Assembly (NCBI RefSeq): GCF_041080625.1
Contig: NZ_CP163518.1
Coordinates: forward strand, 6,131,501 to 6,195,500
DNA from: Streptomyces sp. CG1
GTDB taxonomy: Bacteria > Actinomycetota > Actinomycetes > Streptomycetales > Streptomycetaceae
Direction of reading: 5' to 3'
Length of the DNA: 64,000 nucleotides
Part shown: positions 1-9,221 of the stretch, in pieces
Layout of the letters: each line of letters begins with the position of its first letter
Position numbering within the stretch: the stretch's first letter is position 1
Translations under genes and position numbers: made by a program
Notes under the pieces: model-generated
Told to the model about the DNA's origin: nothing
Database searches by the model: none
The model's input: the letters and a program-made list of their open reading frames with translations, nothing else

Positions 1-47
1 CGAGAGCGGGACCCGAAAGCCCCGCCCGAACCCACCGAAACCCCAGC

Positions 48-479
48 TCAGGGCCACACCAGGCAATACGGCTGATGCCCCGCCTCATGCAACCGATGGC
101 TGAAGTCCTGCCACTCGTGCAGCAACTGGTACACATTGAACGCGTCCCGAGGGCCCCCGCGGTCCGGGACCGTCGACCAGATGAAGGCCGCCGCGCCGAC
201 CGCTTCCTCGCCGATGCCGCGCAGGGGGTCGACCACGGTCATGGGGAGCTTGACGACCGCGTAGTCGGGGTGCAGGACGACCAGTTCCAGGGGCGGGACC
301 TTGTGCAGGGGGACGCCCTCGATGCCGGTCAGGACCATCGCCGCCATCGTCTCCGGCTTGATCTTGGTGAACATGCCGTTCATGCCCAGCTCGTCGCCGC
401 CGAGTTCCTCGGGGCGCATCGAAATGGGGACGCGGGCCGCGGTGGCGCCGTCCGGCGCACCGAAGTATTTGTACGTCAC
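48..479 (-). CDS. conserved hypothetical protein, 143 aa
   Basis: A GTG start at 479 opens a 143-residue acidic soluble protein beginning [11 protein letters not shown] and ending with a His- and Trp-rich tail (LLHEWQDFSHRLHEAGHQPY). I recognise no signal peptide, membrane segment or catalytic motif. The upstream part of the same open frame, back to 689, has poor codon bias, so it was not used. The GTG overlaps by four bases the TGA of a small upstream frame, which would fit translational coupling if that frame is real. The function is unknown. Confidence 0.7.
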   Translation of the reverse strand: MTYKYFGAPDGATAARVPISMRPEELGGDELGMNGMFTKIKPETMAAMVLTGIEGVPLHKVPPLELVVLHPDYAVVKLPMTVVDPLRGIGEEAVGAAAFIWSTVPDRGGPRDAFNVYQLLHEWQDFSHRLHEAGHQPYCLVWP

Positions 480-697
480 CCCCACCCGACCACCATTCCT
501 GCTCCCCGCCCTGAGGCGGTCGGCCCGCCGGTCGTGCCGCTCGGGCTCGCCCGGTACACCCTGTGTATGACGTGCTTCAGCCTGACGTGATTCGGTCGCT
601 TCCTCCGCGTCGCGCCGGTGCCTTCCCCGCCGGGCACGTCGAGGACCCAGGTCATCAGTCCCCTCGCCCAGTCCGCCACCGCGATGCATATCTCCAC
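476..697 (-). CDS. possible small protein coupled to the downstream gene, 73 aa
   Basis: A GTG-started frame of 73 codons has strongly G/C-biased third positions over about its first 50 codons. It ends in a TGA that overlaps the GTG start of the next gene (GTGA). The product begins [14 protein letters not shown] and becomes Arg/Gly-rich, and I recognise no domain. Coding status is uncertain; it may simply be leader sequence of the downstream gene. Confidence 0.25.
   Translation of the reverse strand: MEICIAVADWARGLMTWVLDVPGGEGTGATRRKRPNHVRLKHVIHRVYRASPSGTTGGPTASGRGAGMVVGWG
555..567. promoter_or_regulatory. palindrome TACAC-CCT-GTGTA
   Basis: A perfect 5+5 palindrome with a 3-base centre lies upstream of the 143-aa gene, inside the doubtful small frame. 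It could be a repressor site. There is no further support. Confidence 0.25.
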
Positions 698-1051
698 CCG
701 ACTGCTTTTTTAGGACGCGTGGCCCCCGCCGCGCAACCCGATCATCGTGTCAGTGACCTCCCCCACGGCCGCCCGCCGAAACGTGCGGTGGAACAACAGG
801 CCACGGGATCTTTTCCGGTCCCTGATCACTACGTGCGTATGAGCTGTGTGTATCAGGTCTCAGTCTCGCAGATGGCGGAAGGCGGCGGTGGAGGGCAAAG
901 GTTCGGCCGCCCCGTCCGTCGCTCCGCATGTCCCGCGGCAGTCCGTCAGCGCTTCGATCTCGAGGCGGCCCATGCGCCCCCCGTACCGCGGCCTACCCTG
1001 GGAAGGTCACCCAAGTCACCGGAGTCCGAGAAGCCGGAGAAGCCGCACGTC
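698..1051. other. intergenic region upstream of hemL
   Basis: This is non-coding sequence between divergent genes, with a relatively A/T-rich patch near 705-715 and a CCTGAT...ATCAGG inverted repeat spanning about 822-858. The plus-strand frame is open through it into hemL, but its codon bias and composition do not look coding. It probably holds the hemL promoter; no clear hexamers were assigned. Confidence 0.4.
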
Positions 1052-2377
1052 ATGAGCGCCCTGAGCGAAACGCCCTATCCCTACGATGCGCCCGTCTCCC
1101 AGGCGCTCTTCGACCGAGCCTCCGCCGTCACGCCCGGCGGCGTGAACTCGCCGGTGCGCGCCTTCCGCGCCGTCGGCGGCACGCCTCGCTTCATGGTGTC
1201 CGGGAAGGGGGCCTACCTCACCGACGCCGACGGCCGCGAGTACGTCGACCTCGTCTGCTCCTGGGGCCCGATGATCCTCGGGCACGCGCACCCCGAGGTC
1301 ATCGCCGCCGTCCAGGAGGCCGTCGCGCGCGGTACGTCCTTCGGTACGCCCGGTGAGGGCGAGGTCGGGCTCGCCGAGGAGATCGTCGCCCGGGTGGAGC
1401 CCGTCGAGCAGGTGCGGCTCGTCAGCAGCGGGACCGAGGCGACCATGAGCGCCATCCGGCTCGCCCGCGGGTTCACCCAGCGGTCCAAGGTCATCAAGTT
1501 CGCCGGCTGCTATCACGGGCATGTCGACAGCCTCCTCGCCGCCGCCGGGTCCGGGGTGGCCACGTTCGCCCTCCCCGACACCCCCGGCGTCACCGGCGCC
1601 CAGGCCGGCGACACGATCGTGCTGCCGTACAACGATCTGGAGGCCGTGCAGGAGGCCTTCCACCGGTACCCGGGCGAGATCGCGTGCGTGATCACCGAGG
1701 CCTCGCCGGGGAACATGGGCGTCGTCCCGCCGGACCCCGGCTTCAACCAGGGGCTGAAGGACGCCTGCCGGAAGAACGGCGCCCTCTACATCTCCGACGA
1801 GGTCATGACGGGCTTCCGTACCAGCCGGGCCGGGTGGTACGGGATCGACGGGGTCAAGCCCGACCTCATGACCTTCGGGAAGGTGATGGGGGGCGGGTTC
1901 CCCGCCGCCGCGTTCGGGGGGCGGGCCGATGTCATGGCGCATCTCGCTCCCGCCGGGCCCGTGTACCAGGCCGGCACGCTGTCCGGAAACCCTGTCGCGA
2001 CCGCCGCCGGGCTCGCCCAGCTGCGGCTGCTCGACGACGCGGCGTACGACACCGTCGACGCCGTGTCCGCGCAGATCCGGGCCCTCGTCACCGAGGCGCT
2101 GAGCAAGGAGGGCGTTGCGCACCGGGTGCAGACGGCCTCCAACATGTTCTCCGTCTTCTTCACCGACCGGCAGGTGCGGACCTACGAGGACGCCAAGCGG
2201 CAGGAGTCGTACCGCTTCACCGCGTTCTTCCACTCTCTCCTCGCGAACGGCGTCTATCTGCCGCCCTCGTCCTTCGAGTCCTGGTTCGTGTCCACGGCCC
2301 ACGACGAGCGGGCCATCCAGAAGATCGCCGACGCCCTTCCGGCGGCGGCCCGGGCGGCTGCGGAGGCCACCGCGTGA
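1052..2377 (+). CDS. hemL: glutamate-1-semialdehyde 2,1-aminomutase
   Basis: This PLP enzyme converts glutamate-1-semialdehyde to 5-aminolevulinate in the C5 tetrapyrrole pathway in the cytoplasm. The 441-residue length fits the family. Visible signatures are the N-terminal [11 protein letters not shown] block, the [18 protein letters not shown] cofactor loop, the SDEVMTGFR segment with the PLP-contacting Asp, and the FGKVMGGG block with the Schiff-base lysine near residue 277. ATG 1052 was chosen because homologues start shortly before the ALF.RA...PGGVNSP block; the open frame extends much further upstream without coding character. The stop codon overlaps the next start by four bases, so the phosphatase gene is probably cotranscribed. 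Haem made here would serve the cytochrome c block downstream. Confidence 0.95.
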   Translation: MSALSETPYPYDAPVSQALFDRASAVTPGGVNSPVRAFRAVGGTPRFMVSGKGAYLTDADGREYVDLVCSWGPMILGHAHPEVIAAVQEAVARGTSFGTPGEGEVGLAEEIVARVEPVEQVRLVSSGTEATMSAIRLARGFTQRSKVIKFAGCYHGHVDSLLAAAGSGVATFALPDTPGVTGAQAGDTIVLPYNDLEAVQEAFHRYPGEIACVITEASPGNMGVVPPDPGFNQGLKDACRKNGALYISDEVMTGFRTSRAGWYGIDGVKPDLMTFGKVMGGGFPAAAFGGRADVMAHLAPAGPVYQAGTLSGNPVATAAGLAQLRLLDDAAYDTVDAVSAQIRALVTEALSKEGVAHRVQTASNMFSVFFTDRQVRTYEDAKRQESYRFTAFFHSLLANGVYLPPSSFESWFVSTAHDERAIQKIADALPAAARAAAEATA

Positions 2378-3084
2378 GCAACAGCATCAGCAGCAGCGCC
2401 GGCGACCGGGACAAGGACGTCACCGTCGTCCATCTCATGCGGCACGGCGAGGTCGACAACCCGGACGGGATTCTGTACGGGCGGCTGCCCGGGTACCACC
2501 TGTCCGAGCTGGGCCGGCAGATGGCCGACCGGGTCGCCGAGCACCTCGCCGCGCGGGACGTGACGTATGTCTGCGCCTCGCCGCTGGAGCGGGCGCAGGA
2601 GACGGCCACCCCGATCGCCAAGGTGCACGGTCTCGACCTGGACACCGACGAGCGGCTCATCGAGGCGGACAACGTCTTCCAGGGCAAGACCTTCGGGGTG
2701 GGGGACGGCGCGCTGCGCAAGCCCGGCAACTGGAAGCATCTCGTCAACCCGTTCAAGCCGTCCTGGGGCGAGCCGTACGTCGACCAGGTGGTGCGGATGA
2801 TGGGCGCGCTGAACGCGGCCAAGGACCAGGCCCGCGGGCATGAGGCGGTGCTGGTCAGTCATCAGCTGCCGATCTGGATCGTGCGGTCCTATGTGGAGCG
2901 GCGGCGGCTGTGGCACGATCCGCGCAAGCGGCAGTGCACCCTCGCCTCGCTGACGACTTTCACCTATCTCGGCGACAAGATCGTGTCCGTGGGCTACAGC
3001 GAGCCCGCCATCGATCTCGTCCCGGCTCATCTGCGGGCCGGCGCCAAGCCGGCGCCGGGGAAGAGCAAGGCTTTCGGTGCGTGA
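2374..3084 (+). CDS. histidine phosphatase / phosphoglycerate mutase-like protein
   Basis: A 236-residue cytoplasmic protein of the histidine phosphatase superfamily. The LMRHGEVDN segment near residue 22 carries the phospho-accepting histidine of the RHG motif, and VSHQLPIW near residue 165 carries the second catalytic histidine. Members range from phosphoglycerate mutases to broad phosphatases, and the substrate cannot be read from sequence. The GTG start lies in the hemL stop (GTGA), which implies translational coupling and perhaps a role linked to tetrapyrrole or general metabolism. The C-terminus is Lys/Pro/Gly-rich. Confidence 0.88.
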   Translation: MSNSISSSAGDRDKDVTVVHLMRHGEVDNPDGILYGRLPGYHLSELGRQMADRVAEHLAARDVTYVCASPLERAQETATPIAKVHGLDLDTDERLIEADNVFQGKTFGVGDGALRKPGNWKHLVNPFKPSWGEPYVDQVVRMMGALNAAKDQARGHEAVLVSHQLPIWIVRSYVERRRLWHDPRKRQCTLASLTTFTYLGDKIVSVGYSEPAIDLVPAHLRAGAKPAPGKSKAFGA

Positions 3085-3246
3085 CGCCAGCAGCGCGTAA
3101 CTGGCGTTTCCAGTAACTTATTTGACGTTCCTTAGGCTTTTTTGCCTTAGTTATTGCGAAAAACATACGAATCCAAGTGAACCTCTCCGATCGTCGCGCC
3201 CTCTCAGTGGGTGTCTACCAGCAGGCGCGACGAATCGGGGATTTCC

Positions 3247-4512
3247 ATGCGCACCGTCTCCCGGACCTTCTCCCGCCGGGGAATACTCGGCCTCGGCGCG
3301 GGTGCCGCGGCCGCCGCCACTCTCGCCGGCTGCGGTAGCTCCACGTCATCGAACGGCAGCGGACACGCGGCCGGCTCCGGTGGCGGCAACGACGGGCAGG
3401 GGGGCGACCCGAGCGCGCCCCAGGGCAAGCTCATCGGCGACGGCTCCACCTCCTTCACCGGCAAGCAGCCGCACCAGCCGAGCGCGCCCGAGCCGCTGGA
3501 GCCCGGCCAGACCCCGCCGCAGTTCGTGGTCTTCTCCTGGGACGGCGCCGGCGAGGTCGGCAACGGCCTCTTCCCGCGCTTCCTGGACCTGGCCAAGGAG
3601 CACGGCGCATCCATGAGCTTCTTCCTCTCGGGTCTCTATCTGCTGCCCGAGGACAAGAAGCGGATGTACCAGCCGCCGAACAACAAGATCGGCGCCTCCG
3701 ACATCGGCTACCTGAACAACGAGCACGTCAAGGCGACGCTGACCAACGTCCGCCGGGCCTGGCTCGAGGGCCACGAGATAGGCACCCACTTCAACGGCCA
3801 CTTCTGTGGCGAGGCCCACACCTCGGTGAAGTGGTGGACGCCCCAGCAGTGGCACAGCGAGATCAAGCAGGCCAAGTCCTTCGTGCAGAACTGGAAGACC
3901 AACACCGGCTTCACGGACATGCCGGCCCTGCCGTTCGACTACGAGAAGGAACTCGTCGGCGGCCGTACGCCCTGTCTGCTCAACCAGGAGAACCTGCTGC
4001 CGACCGCCCGTGAGCTGGGCTGGCGCTACGACGCCTCCTCGCCCGGCGGTCTGCAGATGTGGCCGTCGAAGAAGCACGGGCTGTGGGACTTCCCACTGCA
4101 GGCGATCCCCTTCCCCGGCAAGAAGTTCCAGGTCCTCTCGATGGACTACAACATGATGTTCAACCAGTCGCAGAACTCGACCAAGGCGCCGGCCTACAAC
4201 TACCCGGCCTGGCGCGAGCAGGCGGCCGGGGCGTACATCGCCGGCTTCAAGCGGGCATACTTCACAAACCGGGCGCCGTTCTTCATCGGCAACCACTTCG
4301 AGCACTGGAACGGCGGCATCTACATGGACGCCGTCGAGCAGGCCTTCAAGCACATCGCGCAGGCGAAGGAGAAGGGTGCCGACGTCCGGCTGGTCTCCTT
4401 CCGGCAGTTCTGCGACTGGATCGACGTGCAGAAGCCCGAGGTGCTCGCCAAGCTGCGCACCCTGGCCCCCGGACAGCAGCCCGCCGGCGGCTGGAAGACC
4501 TTCCTCGCCTGA
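3247..4512 (+). CDS. secreted lipoprotein, polysaccharide deacetylase-like
   Basis: A 421-residue exported protein. The N-terminus has a twin-arginine-like FSRRGILGLGA followed by a hydrophobic Ala-rich core and a lipobox (ATLAGC), so it is probably a Tat- or Sec-exported lipoprotein. A Gly/Ser linker precedes a NodB-like region with VFSWDGAGE in the place of the family TFDDG motif and a GTHFNGHF stretch providing an H-x3-H metal-binding candidate. The catalytic loop is divergent, so true deacetylase activity is not assured. ATG 3247 gives a normal signal peptide; an in-frame GTG at 3211 is an alternative. It precedes the cytochrome c maturation genes on the same strand. Confidence 0.8.
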   Translation: MRTVSRTFSRRGILGLGAGAAAAATLAGCGSSTSSNGSGHAAGSGGGNDGQGGDPSAPQGKLIGDGSTSFTGKQPHQPSAPEPLEPGQTPPQFVVFSWDGAGEVGNGLFPRFLDLAKEHGASMSFFLSGLYLLPEDKKRMYQPPNNKIGASDIGYLNNEHVKATLTNVRRAWLEGHEIGTHFNGHFCGEAHTSVKWWTPQQWHSEIKQAKSFVQNWKTNTGFTDMPALPFDYEKELVGGRTPCLLNQENLLPTARELGWRYDASSPGGLQMWPSKKHGLWDFPLQAIPFPGKKFQVLSMDYNMMFNQSQNSTKAPAYNYPAWREQAAGAYIAGFKRAYFTNRAPFFIGNHFEHWNGGIYMDAVEQAFKHIAQAKEKGADVRLVSFRQFCDWIDVQKPEVLAKLRTLAPGQQPAGGWKTFLA

Positions 4513-4632
4513 ATCGGGTCCGCACCCCGCCCCCTGCCGGAATTGTCCCGTGTAAGTACGCCCTGAAATGCGGTTTTCCGCCCGGCAGGGGGGCGCGCGA
4601 GATCCCCGGAACTGGCATGCGAAACTTTTCAC

Positions 4633-5223
4633 ATGAGTACCCGTAGCCGCGCCGTCCTGCTCAGTGCCGTGGCCGCCGTGGCGGCTCTGACCCTGTCCGC
4701 GTGCGGCAAGGGCGGCACCTCCGGCGGCGGTGGCAACACCAACTTCGTCACCGGCAACAGCGGCATCGCCACCGTGCCCCAGGGCAAGCGCGACGCGGCC
4801 CCGGACTTGTCCGGCCAGACCATCGACGGCAAGACCCTGGACGTCGCCGCCTACAAGGGCCAGGTCGTCGTCGTCAACGTCTGGGGCTCGTGGTGCAGCC
4901 CGTGCCGGGAAGAGGCTCAGTACTTCGCCAAGGTCTCGCAGCAGTACGAGGGCAAGGGCGTGGAGTTCGTCGGGATCAACACCCGCGACACCAGCACCAC
5001 CCCCGCGGTGAACTTCGAGAAGGAGCACGGGATCACCTACCCGAGCCTGTACGACCCGACGGGCAGGCTGATGCTCCGCTTCAAGAAGGGCACGCTCAAC
5101 CCGCAGCTGATCCCCTCCACGCTCGTCATCGACAAGCACGGCAAGGTCGCCGCGCGCGCCCTGGAAGCCCTCGACGACACCGCCCTGCTGAAGATGCTCA
5201 AGCCCGTCCTGGCGGAGAAGTGA
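4633..5223 (+). CDS. resA: ResA/TlpA-like thiol-disulfide oxidoreductase lipoprotein
   Basis: A 196-residue extracytoplasmic thioredoxin-fold protein. The N-terminus is a lipoprotein signal (LTLSAC), followed by a Gly-rich linker. The active site WGSWCSPCREE places the redox cysteines at residues 88 and 91. The role by family is to reduce the CxxCH haem-binding cysteines of apocytochrome c outside the membrane. It is followed after one base by ccdA, then resB and ccsA, the complete system II order, so this is one operon for cytochrome c maturation. Confidence 0.9.
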   Translation: MSTRSRAVLLSAVAAVAALTLSACGKGGTSGGGGNTNFVTGNSGIATVPQGKRDAAPDLSGQTIDGKTLDVAAYKGQVVVVNVWGSWCSPCREEAQYFAKVSQQYEGKGVEFVGINTRDTSTTPAVNFEKEHGITYPSLYDPTGRLMLRFKKGTLNPQLIPSTLVIDKHGKVAARALEALDDTALLKMLKPVLAEK

Positions 5224-5224
5224 C

Positions 5225-5995
5225 GTGAGCGCGCTCCTGACGCTCGCGGCGACGGGCCAGAACGCGACCGTGCTCAACGGCGCCCTGCTGATCGCCCTGC
5301 CGGTCGCCCTGCTCGGCGGGCTCGTCTCCTTCTTCTCGCCCTGCGTCCTGCCGCTGGTCCCCGGCTACCTCTCCTATGTCACCGGAGTCGCGGGCACCGA
5401 CCTGGCCGACGCCCGGCGCGGGCGGATGGCCACCGGCGCGGCGCTGTTCGTCGTCGGCTTCACCGCCGTGTTCGTCTCCGGCGGGGCGCTCTTCGGCTTC
5501 TTCGGCTCCACCCTGCAGGAGTACAAGGACACGCTGTCCAAGGTGCTCGGCGTGCTCATGATCCTGCTGGGCGTGTTCTTCATGGGGCTGATGCCCTGGC
5601 TGACCCAGCGTGAGTTCCGCTTTCACCGGCGGCCGACCGCCGGGCTGATCGGCGCGCCCCTCCTCGGCGCCCTGTTCGGCATCGGCTGGACACCCTGCAT
5701 CGGTCCCACCCTCGCCTCCGTGATCGCCCTGTCCTCCCAGCAGGCGAGCGCCGGCCGGGGCGCGATACTGACCGTCGCCTACTGCCTCGGCCTCGGCGTC
5801 CCCTTCGTCCTCACCGCCGTCGCCTTCCGCAAGGCGCTCGGCGCGTTCGGCTGGGTCAAACGCCACTATGTCTGGGTGATGCGCATCGGCGGCACGATGA
5901 TGATCGTGACCGGTGTGCTGCTGCTGACCGGCGCCTGGGACAGTCTGGTGCAGCAGATGCAGACCTGGTCCAACGGCTTCACTGTGGGGATCTGA
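5225..5995 (+). CDS. ccdA: cytochrome c biogenesis protein CcdA
   Basis: A 256-residue polytopic membrane protein that passes reductant from cytoplasmic thioredoxin across the membrane to the ResA-like partner. The two characteristic cysteine-containing membrane motifs are visible: FFSPCVLPLVPGYLSY near residue 37 and GIGWTPCIGPTLASVI near residue 155. Six hydrophobic segments are apparent. The GTG start lies one base after the resA stop, and resB begins three bases after this gene ends, so translation is tightly linked. Confidence 0.93.
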   Translation: MSALLTLAATGQNATVLNGALLIALPVALLGGLVSFFSPCVLPLVPGYLSYVTGVAGTDLADARRGRMATGAALFVVGFTAVFVSGGALFGFFGSTLQEYKDTLSKVLGVLMILLGVFFMGLMPWLTQREFRFHRRPTAGLIGAPLLGALFGIGWTPCIGPTLASVIALSSQQASAGRGAILTVAYCLGLGVPFVLTAVAFRKALGAFGWVKRHYVWVMRIGGTMMIVTGVLLLTGAWDSLVQQMQTWSNGFTVGI

Positions 5996-5998
5996 TCG

Positions 5999-7714
5999 AT
6001 GAGCACAACCGAAACCGACAACAGCCGGGACCACGGCAGCCAGGACCAGGAGGACCTCGGCGCGGCCGGCTCCCAGCTGTCCACGGCGCCGGTGGAGGAA
6101 CTCTCCGCCGCGCCCGGCCTCGGTGTCATCGGCTGGACCCGCTGGTTCTGGCGGCAGCTGACCTCCATGCGGGTCGCGCTGCTGCTGCTCCTGCTGCTCT
6201 CCCTCGGCGCGATCCCCGGCTCGCTCATCCCGCAGTCCGGCGCCGACCTGAACAAGGTCGACGACTTCCGCAAGGCCCACAAGACGCTCGCGCCGGTCTA
6301 CGACAAGCTCGGCCTGTTCCATGTCTACAGCTCGGTGTGGTTCTCCGCGATCTACATCCTGCTGTTCGTCTCCCTCATCGGCTGTATCGTCCCGCGCACC
6401 TGGCAGTTCGTCGGCCAGCTGCGCGGCCGGCCGCCGGGCGCGCCCAAGCGGCTGAACCGGCTGCCCGCCTACACCACCTGGCGCACCACGGCCGAGCCCG
6501 AGCAGGTCCGCGAGGCCGCGCTCGCCCTGCTCAAGAAGCGCCGCTTCCGCGCCCATGTCGCCGGTGACGCCGTCGCCGCCGAGAAGGGCTATCTGCGCGA
6601 GCTGGGCAACCTGGCCTTCCATATCGCCCTGATCGTGCTGCTGGTCGCCTTCGCCTCCGGCCAGCTGTACAAGTCGGACGGCACCAAGCTGGTCGTCGAG
6701 GGCGACGGATTCTCCAACTCGCTCCCGCAGTACGACGACTTCAAGTCCGGCAGCCTGTTCCAGAACGACGACCTCGTGCCGTTCAGCTTCAACCTCAAGA
6801 AGTTCAAGGGCACCTACGAGGTCACCGGTCCGAACAAGGGCACACCGCGCACCTACGAAGCGAACATCGACTACAGCGAGGGTGCGTACGGCAAGGAGAA
6901 GCCGACCACCATCAAGGTCAACCAGCCGCTGCACATCGGCGACTCCAAGGTCTACCTCGTCAGCCACGGCTACGCGCCCGTCATCACGGTCCGCGACGGC
7001 AAGGGCAAGGTCGTCTACCGCCAGGCCGTACCGCTGCTGCCGCTCGACGGAAACGTCACCTCCAACGGCGTGGTGAAGGTGATGGACGGCTACAAGAACG
7101 GGCAGGGCCAGGCGGAACAGCTCGGCTTCCAGGCGTTCTTCGTGCCGACCTTCAACCCGAAGGCGGGCACGATGCTCTCGCAGTTCCCGGCGCTGGTGAA
7201 CCCGCTGCTCGCGGTGAACGCCTACCACGGCGACCTCGGTGTGGACTCGGGCATCCCGCAGAGCGTGTACCAGCTGGACAAGACGCACATGAAGGCGTTC
7301 AAGGACGGCAAGGGCCAGCTGCTGAAGAAGCTGCTGCAGCCGGGCGACACGCTCACGCTGCCGAACGGCGCCGGGTCCCTCACCTTCGAGAAGGACATCA
7401 AGCAGTGGGCCGGCTTCGAGATCGTCCAGCAGCCGGGCAGCGGCTGGGCGCTCGGCGGTGCCATCGCCGCGATCTTCGGTCTGGCCGGCTCCCTGTTCAT
7501 CCAGCGGCGCCGGGTGTGGGTGCGCGCGGTGCGCGGCGCCGACGGCGTGACGGTCGTCGAGATGGCCGGGCTCGGCCGCAGCGAGTCCGCCAAGGTGCCC
7601 GAGGAACTGGGCGACCTCGCCGGAACCCTTTACGACCAGGCGCCGGGGGCACCCGAACCCGACGACGACTCCACCGAATCTCCCGTCGTACCTGCCGAAG
7701 GGGCTGAGAAGTGA
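5999..7714 (+). CDS. resB: cytochrome c biogenesis protein ResB
   Basis: A 571-residue membrane protein of the ResB/Ccs1 family. With CcsA it forms the system II haem-delivery and cytochrome c synthase complex. A charged N-terminal tail precedes a first membrane helix (VALLLLLLLSLGAIPGS); further helices lie around residues 115-135 and 205-220, then a large extracytoplasmic domain, a last helix near residue 490 and a short cytoplasmic tail. Gly/Pro-rich motifs such as GAIPGSLIPQ are typical. The stop overlaps the ccsA start (GTGA). Confidence 0.92.
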   Translation: MSTTETDNSRDHGSQDQEDLGAAGSQLSTAPVEELSAAPGLGVIGWTRWFWRQLTSMRVALLLLLLLSLGAIPGSLIPQSGADLNKVDDFRKAHKTLAPVYDKLGLFHVYSSVWFSAIYILLFVSLIGCIVPRTWQFVGQLRGRPPGAPKRLNRLPAYTTWRTTAEPEQVREAALALLKKRRFRAHVAGDAVAAEKGYLRELGNLAFHIALIVLLVAFASGQLYKSDGTKLVVEGDGFSNSLPQYDDFKSGSLFQNDDLVPFSFNLKKFKGTYEVTGPNKGTPRTYEANIDYSEGAYGKEKPTTIKVNQPLHIGDSKVYLVSHGYAPVITVRDGKGKVVYRQAVPLLPLDGNVTSNGVVKVMDGYKNGQGQAEQLGFQAFFVPTFNPKAGTMLSQFPALVNPLLAVNAYHGDLGVDSGIPQSVYQLDKTHMKAFKDGKGQLLKKLLQPGDTLTLPNGAGSLTFEKDIKQWAGFEIVQQPGSGWALGGAIAAIFGLAGSLFIQRRRVWVRAVRGADGVTVVEMAGLGRSESAKVPEELGDLAGTLYDQAPGAPEPDDDSTESPVVPAEGAEK

Positions 7715-8793
7715 CTCTCGCCGCCGCTACCAACGAACATCTGGCGAGCATCAGCAACACGCTGATCTACTCGTCCATGGCCGTCTACACCCTGGCCTTC
7801 TTCGCGTACATCGCCGAATGGCTCTTCGGCAGCCGCAGCAAGGTCGCCCGCACGGCGGCCGCGCTGACCGCGGACGCGGAGACCTCCGCGAAGGCTCCCG
7901 CCGTCACCGCCAAGCAGGCCGGCGGGACCGCCGTACTGGAGCGGCCCAAGGTGGTCGTCCGCTCGGCGTCGGGCGCCCGCGACGTTCCGGACGGGCCCGG
8001 CGCGCACGGCGGGGACGTACAGGGCGACCTGTACGGCCGGATCGCCGTGTCCCTCACGGTGCTCGCGTTCCTGGTGGAGCTGAGCGGTGTCATCGCCCGC
8101 GCGGCCTCCGTGCAGCGGGCGCCGTGGGGCAACATGTACGAGTTCAACATCACCTTCTCCACCGTCGCCGTCGCGGTGTACCTGGGGCTGCTGGCGCTGA
8201 AGAAGAACGTGCGCTGGCTGGGCCTGTTCCTGATCACCACGGTCCTGCTGGACCTGGGCCTCGCGGTCACCGTCCTGTACACGGCGAGCGACCAGCTGGT
8301 CCCCGCCCTGCACTCGTACTGGCTGTACATCCACGTCTCCACCGCGATCTTCTGCGGCGCGGTGTTCTACGTCGGCGCGGTCGCCACGATCCTGTACCTG
8401 TTCAAGGACTCGTACGAGAACAAGCTGCAGACCGGCGGCAAGCCCGGCGCCTTCGCCACCTCGGTGCTGGAGCGCCTGCCCGCCTCGGCGTCGCTGGACA
8501 AGTTCGCGTACCGGGTGAACGCGGCGGTGTTCCCGCTGTGGACCTTCACGATCATCGCGGGCGCGATCTGGGCGGGCGACGCCTGGGGCCGCTACTGGAA
8601 CTGGGACCCGAAGGAGACCTGGTCCTTCATCACCTGGGTCGCCTACGCCTGCTATCTGCACGCCCGTGCGACGGCCGGCTGGAAGGGCCGCAAGGCCGCC
8701 TACCTGGCGATGATCGCCTTCGGCTGCTGGCTGTTCAACTACTACGGCGTCAACATCTTCGTCAGCGGCAAGCACTCCTACGCGGGCGTGTGA
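7711..8793 (+). CDS. ccsA: cytochrome c biogenesis protein CcsA/ResC
   Basis: A 360-residue multi-spanning protein of the haem-handling CcmC/CcmF/CcsA family. The tryptophan-rich WWD-type signature WGRYWNWDPKETWSFITW sits near residue 295, followed by the conserved AYACYLHARAT helix. A long hydrophilic loop (about residues 45-105) separates the first helix from the core. With ResB it exports haem and ligates it to apocytochrome c. It is the last gene of the four-gene block. Confidence 0.93.
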   Translation: MTLAAATNEHLASISNTLIYSSMAVYTLAFFAYIAEWLFGSRSKVARTAAALTADAETSAKAPAVTAKQAGGTAVLERPKVVVRSASGARDVPDGPGAHGGDVQGDLYGRIAVSLTVLAFLVELSGVIARAASVQRAPWGNMYEFNITFSTVAVAVYLGLLALKKNVRWLGLFLITTVLLDLGLAVTVLYTASDQLVPALHSYWLYIHVSTAIFCGAVFYVGAVATILYLFKDSYENKLQTGGKPGAFATSVLERLPASASLDKFAYRVNAAVFPLWTFTIIAGAIWAGDAWGRYWNWDPKETWSFITWVAYACYLHARATAGWKGRKAAYLAMIAFGCWLFNYYGVNIFVSGKHSYAGV

Positions 8794-8818
8794 GCCGAGA
8801 GGCGCCCACACTGGTGTC

Positions 8819-9220
8819 ATGAGCGGTTCCATCGCACAGGGCACCAGTCAGACCCACGGGAACACGCACATACTCCACTTCCTGGTGCGGCTTCCGAGGC
8901 CCATGGAAGACGTCTGGCCGGCGGTGGCCACCCGTGAGGGACTCACGGGATGGTGCACCGCCGTCGACGTTCTCGAACCCCGGCTCGACGGCGCGGTCGT
9001 CCTGGGCGAGCTGGGCACCGGCCGGGTCACGGCCTGGGACGTGGACCGGGTCGCGGAATACGGCATCGAGGGCGGCGGCCGGATCCGGTTCCATCTGGAG
9101 CGGGACGGGGACACGGCCAGCGTGCTGCGCTTCACCCGTGAGTTCCGGGGCGAGACCGACTCGGAGTCCGCCTGGCGGACCAGATTCGAACGCCTTGTCG
9201 GACAGGTGGGGCGTTCCTAG
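8819..9220 (+). CDS. SRPBCC / AHSA1-like protein, 133 aa
   Basis: A 133-residue soluble protein with the START-like ligand-binding pattern: an initial strand (THILHFLVRLP), RPMEDVWPAVATREGLTGWC helix and the repeated strand layout ending in a long C-terminal helix. This superfamily includes AHSA1-type chaperone regulators and small-ligand binders; the ligand is unknown. The gene ends one base before the end of the convergent condensation-domain gene, leaving no room for separate terminators. Confidence 0.7.
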   Translation: MSGSIAQGTSQTHGNTHILHFLVRLPRPMEDVWPAVATREGLTGWCTAVDVLEPRLDGAVVLGELGTGRVTAWDVDRVAEYGIEGGGRIRFHLERDGDTASVLRFTREFRGETDSESAWRTRFERLVGQVGRS

Positions 9221-9221
9221 G

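Noticed and set aside
563..1051. N-terminal extension of hemL by 163 codons
   Set aside because: The upstream codons lack coding bias and family members start near residue 1 of the ATG 1052 product.
3098..3116. Terminator after the histidine phosphatase gene (ACTGG-N5-CCAGT)
   Set aside because: The stem is only five base pairs and not followed by a clear T run; too weak to call.
3131..3155. Iron-box-like ccttaggcttttttgccttag before the deacetylase-like gene
   Set aside because: Only the outer bases resemble the IdeR/DmdR consensus; the arms are not true inverted complements.
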